A stretch of 41,153 bases of DNA from a virus. Position numbers and translations under genes: made by a program. The notes under the pieces were generated by a model. That model saw only the letters and a list, made by a program, of their open reading frames with translations. It ran no database searches and was not told the DNA's origin. Positions 5,560-14,100 of the stretch are shown in pieces. The DNA lies in IMG/VR virus record IMGVR_UViG_3300035199_000514, positions 1-41,153 of that record; one strand, 5' to 3'. The first letter of the stretch is position 1. Every line of letters begins with the position of its first letter.

Positions 5560-5860
5560 TTGGCATGCCACTCAAGATTTCAAAATCATCATGTATCATA
5601 TTGAGTACCATCCAACTGCCCTCCCTCTTTTTCTTACAGTCATAACAATAAACGACTACTGCGTTGCCGTCTACCTCTGACACTTCTATGATAATGCCAT
5701 GCCTATAATTAGGCTTTATACCGCGTAAAACATCGCCGTTGGACTCATAGATTTCATGATCTATCACCCACCGCACTAAATCGCCTCGCTTAACGTCCAC
5801 AGTAGTAACTATATGGGCATTTATTTTATAGGAATAAACTATCCCTAATGTATGAGTCAA
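5552..5860 (-). CDS. GDLV-family protein with N-terminal extension
   Basis: Up to 102 residues if read from TTG at 5860, which overlaps the upstream stop by two bases. A GTG at 5800 just before V-K-R-G-D-L-V-R-W is an alternative and would give a length close to other family members. After the GDLV motif come H-G-I-I-I-E-V-S and A-V-V-V-Y-C-Y-D-C, then D-D-F-E-I-L-S at the end. Neither start has a good ribosome site. Membership of the family is clear, but the start is uncertain. Confidence 0.68.
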   Translation of the reverse strand: MTHTLGIVYSYKINAHIVTTVDVKRGDLVRWVIDHEIYESNGDVLRGIKPNYRHGIIIEVSEVDGNAVVVYCYDCKKKREGSWMVLNMIHDDFEILSGMPNG

Positions 5861-6138
5861 TCAGGGGATCTGGCATCTTTTGCTAATAGCGCACACAATT
5901 CTTCATATCCGCCAACAAGTTCTTCATGATCCGCATCGCACCTAACGATTATTGGAAAAGTGTGCCAATTCATCTTGCGTTTCAGACGATTTCGGTAAGA
6001 AACAGAGAAGTCGGCCTCAACAAAAACATACTGATGGTCGGCCTCCATGAGATCTGCGCATGCGCGCAAACAAGCAGGACAATCGCTGATACCATATACA
6101 ATGTAAACTGTTGAATTGTCGCGGGAAGGAGGATTCAT
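5857..6138 (-). CDS. glutaredoxin-like protein
   Basis: A 93-residue protein with a thioredoxin-fold layout. V-Y-I-V-Y-G leads into the redox motif C-P-A-C at residues 20-23. Then come Y-V-F-V-E-A-D, the cis-proline strand T-F-P-I-I-V (about residues 60-65) and G-G-Y-E-E-L near the end, as in glutaredoxin's G-G-x-x-[DE]-L. Glutaredoxins reduce disulfides using glutathione and can supply electrons to ribonucleotide reductase. The phage's own reductase is class II, so this protein or the thioredoxin at 24033 could be its donor. That link is inference. Confidence 0.82.
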   Translation of the reverse strand: MNPPSRDNSTVYIVYGISDCPACLRACADLMEADHQYVFVEADFSVSYRNRLKRKMNWHTFPIIVRCDADHEELVGGYEELCALLAKDARSPD

Positions 6139-6139
6139 G

Positions 6140-6406
6140 TTATTCTCGTAATTTGGTTTTTAAAATAACAGCTCTGTTGGTGTCGGAAACATATACTACT
6201 TTAGTGTTGATTTCCCCCTTAAAGAGTCTCCTGAGCAAACTCAGAGAGGTTGGCTGCGGAGCGCCTGTGCCATATTTTATTAGCACTGGGGAAATCCCTT
6301 GATTGCAGATTTTTATTGCATCGCGATGGACTGCTTTGAGAGAGGAGTAAACGCCTATCAGGATGTCATCCTTGTCGTAGAGGCAGTAAATATAAATTTT
6401 GGTCAC
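6140..6406 (-). CDS. hypothetical protein
   Basis: An 88-residue protein starting with GTG at 6406, overlapping the upstream stop as GTGA. It opens T-K-I-Y-I-Y-C-L-Y-D and contains G-V-Y-S-S-L-K-A-V-H-R-D-A (about residues 18-30), a pattern seen in small phage proteins. No catalytic motif is visible. Function is unknown. Confidence 0.65.
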   Translation of the reverse strand: MTKIYIYCLYDKDDILIGVYSSLKAVHRDAIKICNQGISPVLIKYGTGAPQPTSLSLLRRLFKGEINTKVVYVSDTNRAVILKTKLRE

Positions 6407-6678
6407 GATTCGCGGCCATCAGCTATCTTATAAATGAGGTTAAAGCCCAGCAGGTTATCGGCATAATCAATTTGTTTTCTCTTTTCTTCTATCTCGGCGT
6501 CGGAGGTGTCGTCGTCCTGTAAAAGAATCTCGTAGTCTTTTTCCATCTTCAGTTGGGCATGGAGCGAGTCACGGAGAAGCAAAGAAAAATAAATGTTTGA
6601 AGCAATAACTTCAGCGTTGATGGAGGCAGACGCGAAGGGTCCGCTGGTAAACATGTTATTAGAGAATTTGGGTGACAT
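6403..6678 (-). CDS. hypothetical protein
   Basis: A 91-residue protein, mostly helical by composition, with an acidic and lysine-rich centre (K-M-E-K-D-Y-E-I-L-L-Q-D-D-D) that could form a short coiled coil. AAAGGA lies upstream of the ATG. Its stop overlaps the next gene's GTG. Function is unknown. Confidence 0.62.
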   Translation of the reverse strand: MSPKFSNNMFTSGPFASASINAEVIASNIYFSLLLRDSLHAQLKMEKDYEILLQDDDTSDAEIEEKRKQIDYADNLLGFNLIYKIADGRES

Positions 6679-6700
6679 GGTTTTGATTCCTTTCTGGTAT

Positions 6701-6946
6701 TTAGGCTTTTCCTCCGCGACAGCCTTTGCAGCGCGTAGCCATTCGTTTGTTGTGTTCGGCGTGGGTTAGCTTAATCTTTTTAAAATTTTCAATTATGTCT
6801 TTAAAAATTCTACCATCCCCAATTGCTTGAATATAGTTTTCGCGAAGATCAAACTTTCCGCAAAGTACAATTTGTTGAGTAGGTTCGTGAAACAGGTACT
6901 CGCCCTGTTCCGCGACCATTTTTTTATTTATCGTGTAAAGTTCCAC
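6701..6946 (-). CDS. hypothetical protein with C-terminal CxxC
   Basis: An 81-residue protein. The start chosen is GTG at 6946 because GGAG lies eight bases before it. It then reads E-L-Y-T-I-N-K-K. It begins 23 bases inside the end of the upstream nucleotidyltransferase gene. The C-terminus carries C-K-G-C-R-G-G, the only clear motif, which could bind a metal only with partners. Function is unknown. Confidence 0.6.
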   Translation of the reverse strand: MELYTINKKMVAEQGEYLFHEPTQQIVLCGKFDLRENYIQAIGDGRIFKDIIENFKKIKLTHAEHNKRMATRCKGCRGGKA

Positions 6947-7877
6947 CGTGGCTCTCCTCAATGCTCATCATATCATCATGTATTGTATCTTTTAAATCAT
7001 TTAGCATCTCAAGCACTCCATTCCTACGAAGTATCTTAAATGCTATGTTTTCTACCGAGAATTCTTGTTTGCGGCTTTCTAATCCGGCTCGGCGCATGTT
7101 CTTTATCTTTGTTTTGAGACGGTCAATATTTTTAGACGCCTTCTTAAACTTGCCAACATTCACCAAATTATCTATGACATTCGCTTGAAATTCTATATCT
7201 TGTGCTTTTTTACGTGCGGCCGGAAAGTCAATTTGGCTTTGAAATTTGCGTGGGCGCTCTACCCACTCATCATTCAAAATAGAATAAACACCTGATGATA
7301 GGTGCTTCTCTTGTGCGTTTTCGACGTATATTTCCACGTCGTACCCCTTAATTTGAATCTGGTGGTTCTGGTTCCAGCGCATGCGTGCATTATCAAAAAA
7401 GGCTTTTACCAACTCTGTATTTTCGTCCACATCTAAAAAATTTACCACAATATGTAAATCAACATCAGAATAGTTTGACCAATTATAATTTGCGAGGGAG
7501 CCCGTTAGCCTTATATCCTCTACGTTGGCTTCGATGGGCAACTTGTCCATGAAAAAGTTTGCTATCTTTAGGAGTTGAGTTCGCACCAAGCCTTTGAGAG
7601 CCATATCTTTCCACAGCCGCGGCTCCAATCCCTCATGAGAATTAAAAGAATCTGCGTCTACTTCTTCTTCTAAGCCCCCAACCGCGCCCGGCGGTGCCGA
7701 AACATCGTTAAACTTTTTCCCTTTGAACTTCGCTCTTTTGTTTTTGTAGCCTCCCTTCTTTTGGGGGCCAGTGTCAAGATAGTCTGCCATATCGCTATCT
7801 AAAGTTTTAATTCTGTTTCGATAGTTTCCTTCTCTGTGTAGAGAATCAACAAAATCTTTCCAATTGTTACCGTTCAT
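6924..7877 (-). CDS. pol-beta-type nucleotidyltransferase domain protein
   Basis: A 317-residue protein. Residues 126-143 read G-S-L-A-N-Y-N-W-S-N-Y-S-D-V-D-L-H-I, the G-S-x(n)-S-D-x-D signature of the DNA polymerase beta nucleotidyltransferase superfamily. D138 and D140 are the expected metal ligands, and a likely third acidic residue is in Y-D-V-E-I (about 180-182). These enzymes transfer a nucleotide to protein, RNA or small molecules, and the substrate here is not evident. The N-terminus (W-K-D-F-V-D-S-L) and the lysine-rich linker precede the domain. It sits just downstream of tail-fibre-like genes, so it may be a virion protein (inference). Confidence 0.78.
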   Translation of the reverse strand: MNGNNWKDFVDSLHREGNYRNRIKTLDSDMADYLDTGPQKKGGYKNKRAKFKGKKFNDVSAPPGAVGGLEEEVDADSFNSHEGLEPRLWKDMALKGLVRTQLLKIANFFMDKLPIEANVEDIRLTGSLANYNWSNYSDVDLHIVVNFLDVDENTELVKAFFDNARMRWNQNHQIQIKGYDVEIYVENAQEKHLSSGVYSILNDEWVERPRKFQSQIDFPAARKKAQDIEFQANVIDNLVNVGKFKKASKNIDRLKTKIKNMRRAGLESRKQEFSVENIAFKILRRNGVLEMLNDLKDTIHDDMMSIEESHGGTLHDK

Positions 7878-7900
7878 ATTAATAAATAGCTTCTTTTAGA

Positions 7901-8977
7901 TTAAAACGGCTTAACCTTATTGTATTCAACAGCCACCAAACTTTGATTGGCCGACATAGTATGGGGAATTGTCCAGCTAACCCCAAGGTCGGTAGAGACG
8001 TTAATGAATCCATTTTTTCCCACAACGACAACACTAGTCCCATCCGATGCCATTGAATAAGGATTGTTATTTGTTTGGCCGCCACCGGGATTGTCAAGTT
8101 TTGTTACATCCGTCCAAGAAGCTGCGTTATCTGTGCTTTTATATATATTTCGCCTTGCTGCGCCGATCATCCATGTACTGCCGGTGACATGCGTGATAGG
8201 ATCGGCGGCCCGGTTCCAGACGGGAGGATTAATTGCGGTCCAAGTATCTGTGGAGGTATCTGCACCCACATCGGTACATATGTTAATTGTTTCTCCCTCT
8301 TCTGTGGCCACCCACACCCCATTCGCATATTCTAAGCCAATATGTTTATCGTTTCCAAGGTCTGCCGACTTATACCAGTTGATCCCATCATCATAAGATT
8401 TCAAAATAACACCAAGGGAGCCCATGCCCGCTAACCAAATGCCATCGCCATCTGTCGCTAACGAATCGGTTGCCTTGGAATTGTTTGCATTGTGGATGGT
8501 TGAATCAACCCAATTGAGGGCGTAATCTGTGGAGCGACGTATTGTATAGTTTTCATGTTCTCGGCCCATTATTAGGGTTTCTGTCGCACCATACTCTATG
8601 GCCGTACCCCCTCCGGTACCCGGAGGATTTACAACAGTCCAAGAAGCTGCGTCTGTAGGATCTGTACTATAACCAACTGCTTTCGAATCTGAGGTGGAGC
8701 ATCCATACCATGTGTCTGTCCCGCTAGCGTTTTTTCCGAATGTGAGATCTTTAAAGCTGAAAACGCCAGCTGTCGAAACCTCAGTCCAACTGCCTGTGGG
8801 TATGGCATCGGTCGAATATGCCAGCTTGTTGCCGCCGACCGCGACCCACATTGGGCTGTGGACTGCTGGGGTACTGGAGATCGTCACTCCATTTATCTTG
8901 GTGTAGCTATCAACCGTTTTGCCATTTATCTTGGCGATGCTTACTACCGCAATGCCGTTAATCTTATCAACGCCCAT
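7901..8977 (-). CDS. Asp-box beta-propeller tail protein
   Basis: A 358-residue protein. The first 35 residues hold three K-I-N-G repeats, a short motif common at the N-terminus of marine phage tail proteins. The rest is built of repeated Asp-box-like units (S-x-D-x-x-x-x-W): S-Y-D-D-G-I-N-W at 194-201, S-T-D-N-A-A-S-W at 281-288, S-T-D-L-G-V-S-W at 328-335, with weaker ones near 104 and 149. Asp boxes mark beta-propellers of the sialidase and Vps10 kind. No sialidase catalytic arginine triad is obvious, so a receptor-binding or structural tail role is more likely. The start directly follows the upstream stop. Confidence 0.75.
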   Translation of the reverse strand: MGVDKINGIAVVSIAKINGKTVDSYTKINGVTISSTPAVHSPMWVAVGGNKLAYSTDAIPTGSWTEVSTAGVFSFKDLTFGKNASGTDTWYGCSTSDSKAVGYSTDPTDAASWTVVNPPGTGGGTAIEYGATETLIMGREHENYTIRRSTDYALNWVDSTIHNANNSKATDSLATDGDGIWLAGMGSLGVILKSYDDGINWYKSADLGNDKHIGLEYANGVWVATEEGETINICTDVGADTSTDTWTAINPPVWNRAADPITHVTGSTWMIGAARRNIYKSTDNAASWTDVTKLDNPGGGQTNNNPYSMASDGTSVVVVGKNGFINVSTDLGVSWTIPHTMSANQSLVAVEYNKVKPF

Positions 8978-9793
8978 CTATGCCAACTCCAGAAAAGTCG
9001 ACTCCGGGCAAAAATATATGACGTTAGCTGTGTCGGTGCAATAGCCCACACAGCGCACTATATCTGCGGTGCCCGAAGGCTGCGTTGTGTCCATGGATGC
9101 TGCCGTTGTCGAAAGATATACAGGAAGCCCCGAAACAAAATTTGAAAGATAGGTGGTTGCATCAAAAAAACCACGCAACAAAATACCGTTAGCGGGGGCT
9201 GTCCCTAACGCAATTCCAAGCAGTCCGTCGCTCGTCGCTATGGCATCCGCATCCGTTTCTTGCCACTCTCCGCTGCTGTTAAGAAAATATATTTTCCCGG
9301 CAGTTAAGCTTGCATTAGCCACTGTATCGCCAAAGGTGACGACTTCTCCGCCGCCTGTGTCATTCGATAGCGAAGTAGGATCGTGGACCACATCCAGTCC
9401 CACTTTCGGAGCAGTTGTATTGATGCCGATCTCGCCTGTTCCCAATATTACCATCCTGTCGTCATCTACTGTGAAGAACCGTAGCTCACTCGTATTGGCT
9501 GGTTGCCACACCCACGCCGAATCTCCCGTACCGCCTTTAACATTGAGGGCACCATATGACCCCGGTGGGCCTTGGACTCTTAACACGGTGTCGGTGGTAC
9601 CGGAAACATGGAGATTCTGAGTAGGGATCGGTGTTCCTACTCCTACGTTGGCGCCGGAGACAACCAATACTTGGCTGCCGCCAGTTTTTAACGCTATAAA
9701 ATCGTCCTCGAAGTCGATTTGAGTTTCATCGGGATCTCCTTCAAACTCAATGTCCCCTAAGCCTCGGGAACCTGTCGAATATAAGTAGGCCAT
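8978..9793 (-). CDS. tail-fibre-like structural protein
   Basis: A 271-residue protein starting at M-A-Y-L-Y-S-T-G-S-R-G, with GGAGG eight bases upstream. The longer open frame is not used. It has repetitive, glycine- and threonine-rich segments typical of trimeric phage fibres: V-G-V-G-T-P-I-P-T-Q-N-L-H-V-S-G and I-G-I-N-T-T-A-P-K-V-G-L-D-V. The C-terminal part (G-L-P-V-Y-L-S-T-T-A and V-G-Y-C-T-D-T) resembles a domain frequent in phage and marine-virus fibres. No S74 self-cleaving chaperone domain is seen. It lies next to the Asp-box protein, with which it probably forms tail or receptor structures. Confidence 0.72.
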   Translation of the reverse strand: MAYLYSTGSRGLGDIEFEGDPDETQIDFEDDFIALKTGGSQVLVVSGANVGVGTPIPTQNLHVSGTTDTVLRVQGPPGSYGALNVKGGTGDSAWVWQPANTSELRFFTVDDDRMVILGTGEIGINTTAPKVGLDVVHDPTSLSNDTGGGEVVTFGDTVANASLTAGKIYFLNSSGEWQETDADAIATSDGLLGIALGTAPANGILLRGFFDATTYLSNFVSGLPVYLSTTAASMDTTQPSGTADIVRCVGYCTDTANVIYFCPESTFLELA

Positions 9794-9797
9794 TCGC

Positions 9798-10130
9798 TTA
9801 TCCTCCCTCGTAGGTGGTTTGTTCCCCATCCTCGAAAGTGATGATCGTCTTGTTCGAGGGATGAGGTTTAACGTGAACCTTCAAAAAATCATCCAAGGAG
9901 TCAAAGATCGCAATTCCTCCTCGGGGTGGAGGAAACAGCCAGTGAATAATACAGTGACCAGAAGCCAACGAAACTCCTTCAATCACCACCCCTTCGCCGC
10001 TTACGCCCGTTTCATCATTCTGGCGGCACACAGTAAAGGTTCGGATGCCGCGAGGGGCTAGCCGCGGTGGCGGCTTAGGTTTAAGATCCTCTGTTTCGGT
10101 CACCAATTCTATAACTTCATCTACAGTCAT
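9798..10130 (-). CDS. hypothetical protein, conserved GEGVVIEG domain
   Basis: A 110-residue protein. A proline-rich linker (K-P-K-P-P-P) near residue 18 precedes a domain beginning T-G-V-S-G-E-G-V-V-I-E-G-V and continuing C-I-I-H-W-L-F. This resembles small conserved proteins of phages and bacteria with S-G-x-G-V-V-x-E-G-V and a W-L strand, whose function is not established. The stop lies five bases before the next gene's ATG, and its last codons supply the GGAGG for that gene. Confidence 0.62.
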   Translation of the reverse strand: MTVDEVIELVTETEDLKPKPPPRLAPRGIRTFTVCRQNDETGVSGEGVVIEGVSLASGHCIIHWLFPPPRGGIAIFDSLDDFLKVHVKPHPSNKTIITFEDGEQTTYEGG

Positions 10131-10357
10131 TATGCATCACCTTGCGATTCAACATCTAAAAGCGACTCTAAACACATGTCCTGTATGGTTTCCAAAGCCG
10201 ATGTATCTGTTGTCGGACTCCGGGGGTGCGGTGCGCCATCATCCAGCACCAAAAAGCTTTTCAGTTCTCGCAGCTGTTCTCCCACTCTCCCCAGTTGGAC
10301 TTCTAAGCCGTCTAGTCTAGCTATTAAATTTATATAACAATCTTCTTTTTCTTTCAT
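10130..10357 (-). CDS. hypothetical coiled-coil protein
   Basis: A 75-residue protein. Residues about 8-36 (L-I-A-R-L-D-G-L-E-V-Q-L-G-R-V-G-E-Q-L) have leucines at heptad spacing and probably form a coiled coil. The rest is polar. The stop overlaps the next start by one base (TAATG), so the two are coupled. Function is unknown. Its position between a protease and tail genes suggests a small structural or assembly protein. Confidence 0.58.
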   Translation of the reverse strand: MKEKEDCYINLIARLDGLEVQLGRVGEQLRELKSFLVLDDGAPHPRSPTTDTSALETIQDMCLESLLDVESQGDA

Positions 10358-10387
10358 CTCTTGAATTCCTCACTTTGCTTAATTTAA

Positions 10388-11158
10388 TTAGTTTAGAACA
10401 ATGCTCCAGTCCACATTAAATGCGGGAGCAACTATTACTATGTTTTCCAATACATCTGGACCCCACTCGGTAACACCTACGTCAATGGCCACAACATATC
10501 CAATATATTTCCCGTCATGAGTAAAAACACCAGAGCCAGAGGCGCCACCATAGGCATGTGAGAAAACATAAACATATTCATCTCCATATCCTATCACATC
10601 TCCGCGCAAAGTTAAAGGGCCCACGGTGTTGGGATATCCTGTATATATGATACCATTCAATATCGAATACGAGGGTTTCCACTCTCCCCCGTGAGGTAAA
10701 TCCGCCGGAATTTGGACCGGTGTACGATTGGAAAGAAGCGTCTCCATTTCCATTATGACATAATCATTTTCTTTATCGACTAGTGTATACTCTTTGCAAC
10801 TGTATCCTTCGTCATCGTGAAGAACGACAATCAGCCCGCACGGTCCGTGAATGCCGTGATGAACCGTCACAACATACGGCTTACTGTTGGCCACAAAATA
10901 AGTTCCCGTCATGGTAGAGGTGCCCCCCCAAAAGCCAGCACTCGTTGATTGTACTAAAACTGCACTATCACGCGATTTTCTAATAGCGATAGAGGAAGGA
11001 TCGGCGGGGAGACGGGCCACATTATCATCAGTGATGACATCTTCCCAACTGGGGATGGTGTGATATTCGATTGCCGATACAGCCACAAAAGAAGCGGCGA
11101 TTAGGGTGATTAGCGTCACCCAGAAGCCAACCTTCACCAATTTTAAAAACTTTAGCAT
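10388..11158 (-). CDS. membrane-anchored trypsin-like serine protease
   Basis: A 256-residue protein. A hydrophobic segment at about residues 10-30 looks like a signal anchor. The rest fits the chymotrypsin fold: T-V-H-H-G-I-H (His at 100 or 101), K-E-N-D-Y-V-I-M-E-M (Asp132) and G-G-A-S-G-S-G-V-F (Ser207), followed by I-G-Y-V-V-A as in trypsin-like enzymes after the G-x-S-G motif. It should act outside the cytoplasmic membrane or in the virion. The ATG has no clear ribosome site and begins 15 bases after the giant upstream gene. The target is unknown: prohead maturation and cell-envelope attack are both possible. Confidence 0.78.
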   Translation of the reverse strand: MLKFLKLVKVGFWVTLITLIAASFVAVSAIEYHTIPSWEDVITDDNVARLPADPSSIAIRKSRDSAVLVQSTSAGFWGGTSTMTGTYFVANSKPYVVTVHHGIHGPCGLIVVLHDDEGYSCKEYTLVDKENDYVIMEMETLLSNRTPVQIPADLPHGGEWKPSYSILNGIIYTGYPNTVGPLTLRGDVIGYGDEYVYVFSHAYGGASGSGVFTHDGKYIGYVVAIDVGVTEWGPDVLENIVIVAPAFNVDWSIVLN

Positions 11159-11172
11159 TCATAGTAAGTATA

Positions 11173-14100
11173 CTATACTTGCCTTTGGTAGCTTAAAAAT
11201 ACGGGTAACTCTTCGAGACCGCTCTTTTTAGCGAACCAAACTAAATCTTCGTTTCCTGTAATTTTTATCCGGCCATTCTTACCAACAGCCACGTAAACGG
11301 GTGCTTCGGCGCCGCTTTTAATAAAATTCTGATACATCCCTTCGAAGCCGTCCATTGGCGCTCGGAACTCTCGCCCCATCAACGGTAAAAGTTCCTCTAC
11401 CGGCAGCATAACATGATACGCCATATTTGTTGTATCCATGGGAATGTCGTAAGTCATGACTCCACCCTGTTGCCAATCATCTAAAATTCCCTTTAAAGTG
11501 TCACGGGGAGTAGGAAGAGGCGGTGTGCTACGGCTGCGTTGGGCGCCCAAATTGCCCCCTAATCCTCCCAGCGATCCGCCTACATATTCTTTCATGACCG
11601 CTTTGTTCTCTCGCACAGTCCGAATTGTTCCCCGAGCATTGGTGCGGTGAATTGGGCTGACCGTAAGTATACGGAGCCCCCTCACTCCCCGCAACGCTGG
11701 CAACAAAATTCTGTCTCGATACTTGACGCGACTGAGCGCGCCCAACAATTCAAACTTGATCTCATACGTCGCCAACAATGCCTGGAGGGTATTTCGAGTG
11801 TCGCCTACGGTTCGCACTGTCGTAACCCCTTCGATGCCTCGAATTTCAGTTTGAGTTTCCTGAATCTCGCCTCCGATGTCCTTTTGAACTGATACATCAA
11901 GCTTAATGCTGTATAATCTCAGATCATAAGTTGGATCTTTCTCTTGCAACAATCTCTCAATCCTATCAATCTGCTGCTCTGCGCTCTCTCCTACGGACTG
12001 TGGCTCTCCAAGCGTACCCGCCACAGGCTCTTGGACCTGAACGCCACCATAATCCCTCACAGAGCCAGCCCACGCGCCTAATTTCTTCATCTGATCTTGG
12101 ACCCACTCCTTCCACCAGCGTGGTCGACCAAGATTGGCGTTGTCGTCCATCTCGACCTCGCCATGGCGTGCGATGTTAAAGCGCCCCTCTTTAATTGGCG
12201 ACAAAAACTTGAACCAAGCAACCCATTTCTCAACTTCATCCATCTGATCGAAGTTTTCCTTGATCCATTTGGCAATCATTATTTTGCGTTCTGCCCATTC
12301 ATCGGAGCCTGACATTGCTGCAGCGCCGTACTGGCTGTCAATAGTTTGAATGGCCTGCTGTGGCCACTTGCCTGACATAACATCGTTCTTGGTGGCGTCT
12401 GCGAGTGCTTTCACTGACTCCATTGGGACACGGATTGTTTGGGCTGCAGCTTCCTCCACCATATCAGGGTGTTCGTTAAAGTATTTCACTATCTTTTTGA
12501 CGGTTTCAATTTCTTCGGGAGAAGATTTAGCATCCACCCCAATCTCATACTTCCAGTTGAGCAACATGGTGGGGTATTGTTGGGGTTGGCGAGTAGTCTC
12601 TGGCATAATGATGAAGCGTGAATCCTTCGCTAACACCAGAGATGGCGGGGGTGCTTCGTATTCATCGCCAAGTGCTAACTGCTGCTGTCCTGCTGCTGGC
12701 TGTTCTTCTGCTCTATAAAGTTTCTCTAAGTTTCTCGCCATGTTGCGGCTAAGATCGTCGTTCTCTATGCGTCCCATCCGGCCAGCGGTGGGTCGCGAAC
12801 CAAACATTTTACTGTATAATCCGTCCATGTGTCCGTCGCGGCCTTCATCAAATCCCCACATCTTGACTGATGGCGGGATGCTGCCGACTTCTCCGCCAGA
12901 GTTTAACACCGCTCCGGGATCATTCTTACTGCGGCGAAACCAGAACTCCAGCTTTGGGCCGTCTTTGTAGACCTTCCAGTAGTCAAGCTCCATTTCGCCC
13001 ATGCCTTGCTGCTCGCGATCAAAGGCAGTCTTGGCTGAGTAGCCGTCTTCTGCTAGCTTGGCGCGTATGTGCTCGTGGATCTCTGCGTATTTATCTTCGA
13101 AGTTCTCCATGATCGCATCCGCAAAATGTTGTGCATTGCGTGTTGCGTCGTCATCGTCGTCTACGCCTTCCTGTTCAGCCATACTAATCTGAATCTCAAG
13201 CACGGCTGTCTGCGGGCCGGGTGCGTACACATCTCCCTCGTATCCGGGGGGGTGGACGCCTTCCAGCATTTTAACTTCCCACTCAATCTCGCCCTCACCG
13301 GGCAGATCCCATTCGACATTCTCTACCTCTGTGTCGCTTAAAAACTCGCGAGCTTCTCCACCCCACGTATTTCCGGGAATGGTCTTGAATCGCTCGTCTT
13401 GTGTGGTGTCGTCGGGACCAAGGGTGGGCGTGTATTCGTTGTTTCTGTGTTCAACTCCTTTCCAACCCAGTTCGATCTGTATGCTACAATAAGCATTCAT
13501 GTACACATACACGCCACCATCGCCGCCGTGATCATTAGGTCCGTACACCTCTCCGCTAATAGATGAGTTCTCGCCCTCGTAATTGTTTACCACCTCGTCT
13601 ATCGCCTCTTGAATGGCATCTTCGTCGATCACACCTTCGAAGCTGACGGCAGGATTCTGTCCTTGGAGATAGTTGTTCATCTCTTGGAAGCCGTCCATAT
13701 CGTTTGAGTGCTCGCCGCTCTCTTGGACTGCGGTGATGCCCGTGTTCTTAATGAACCAATCGATGTGATCCCAGGTTTCGTGGGGTGGTGCGTCGTTGGA
13801 TCGGCCCTTGATTTGATATAGGTAATTGCCGCCGTAACCTTCATCTTCCCATGTCATTGTGATGTAAGACGAGGATGCCTTGCGTCCTTGGTGGCGCTTG
13901 CGGAGAGAGACGAGGACGCCGCGGCTGTCTGAGCCACAGTGTCCCATGCGCTCGCCTTCCACGGAGCAGTTAGATGTGTTGAGGTTATACCAGTAGGAGC
14001 CATCGTCGAATTTGTGAATGACATTATCGGGATCTTCGCGGCTCTGTAGATCTTCTTCGGCTGTGCTGTGGGCGGTGTCAATGTTATCTTCGCCCTTAAT

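Noticed and set aside
11166-11180. 15-base palindrome AAGTATA-C-TATACTT at the end of the giant gene
   Set aside because: AT-only 7-bp arms, no matching -35 box for a promoter and no stable hairpin. It could be an operator, but nothing supports it.
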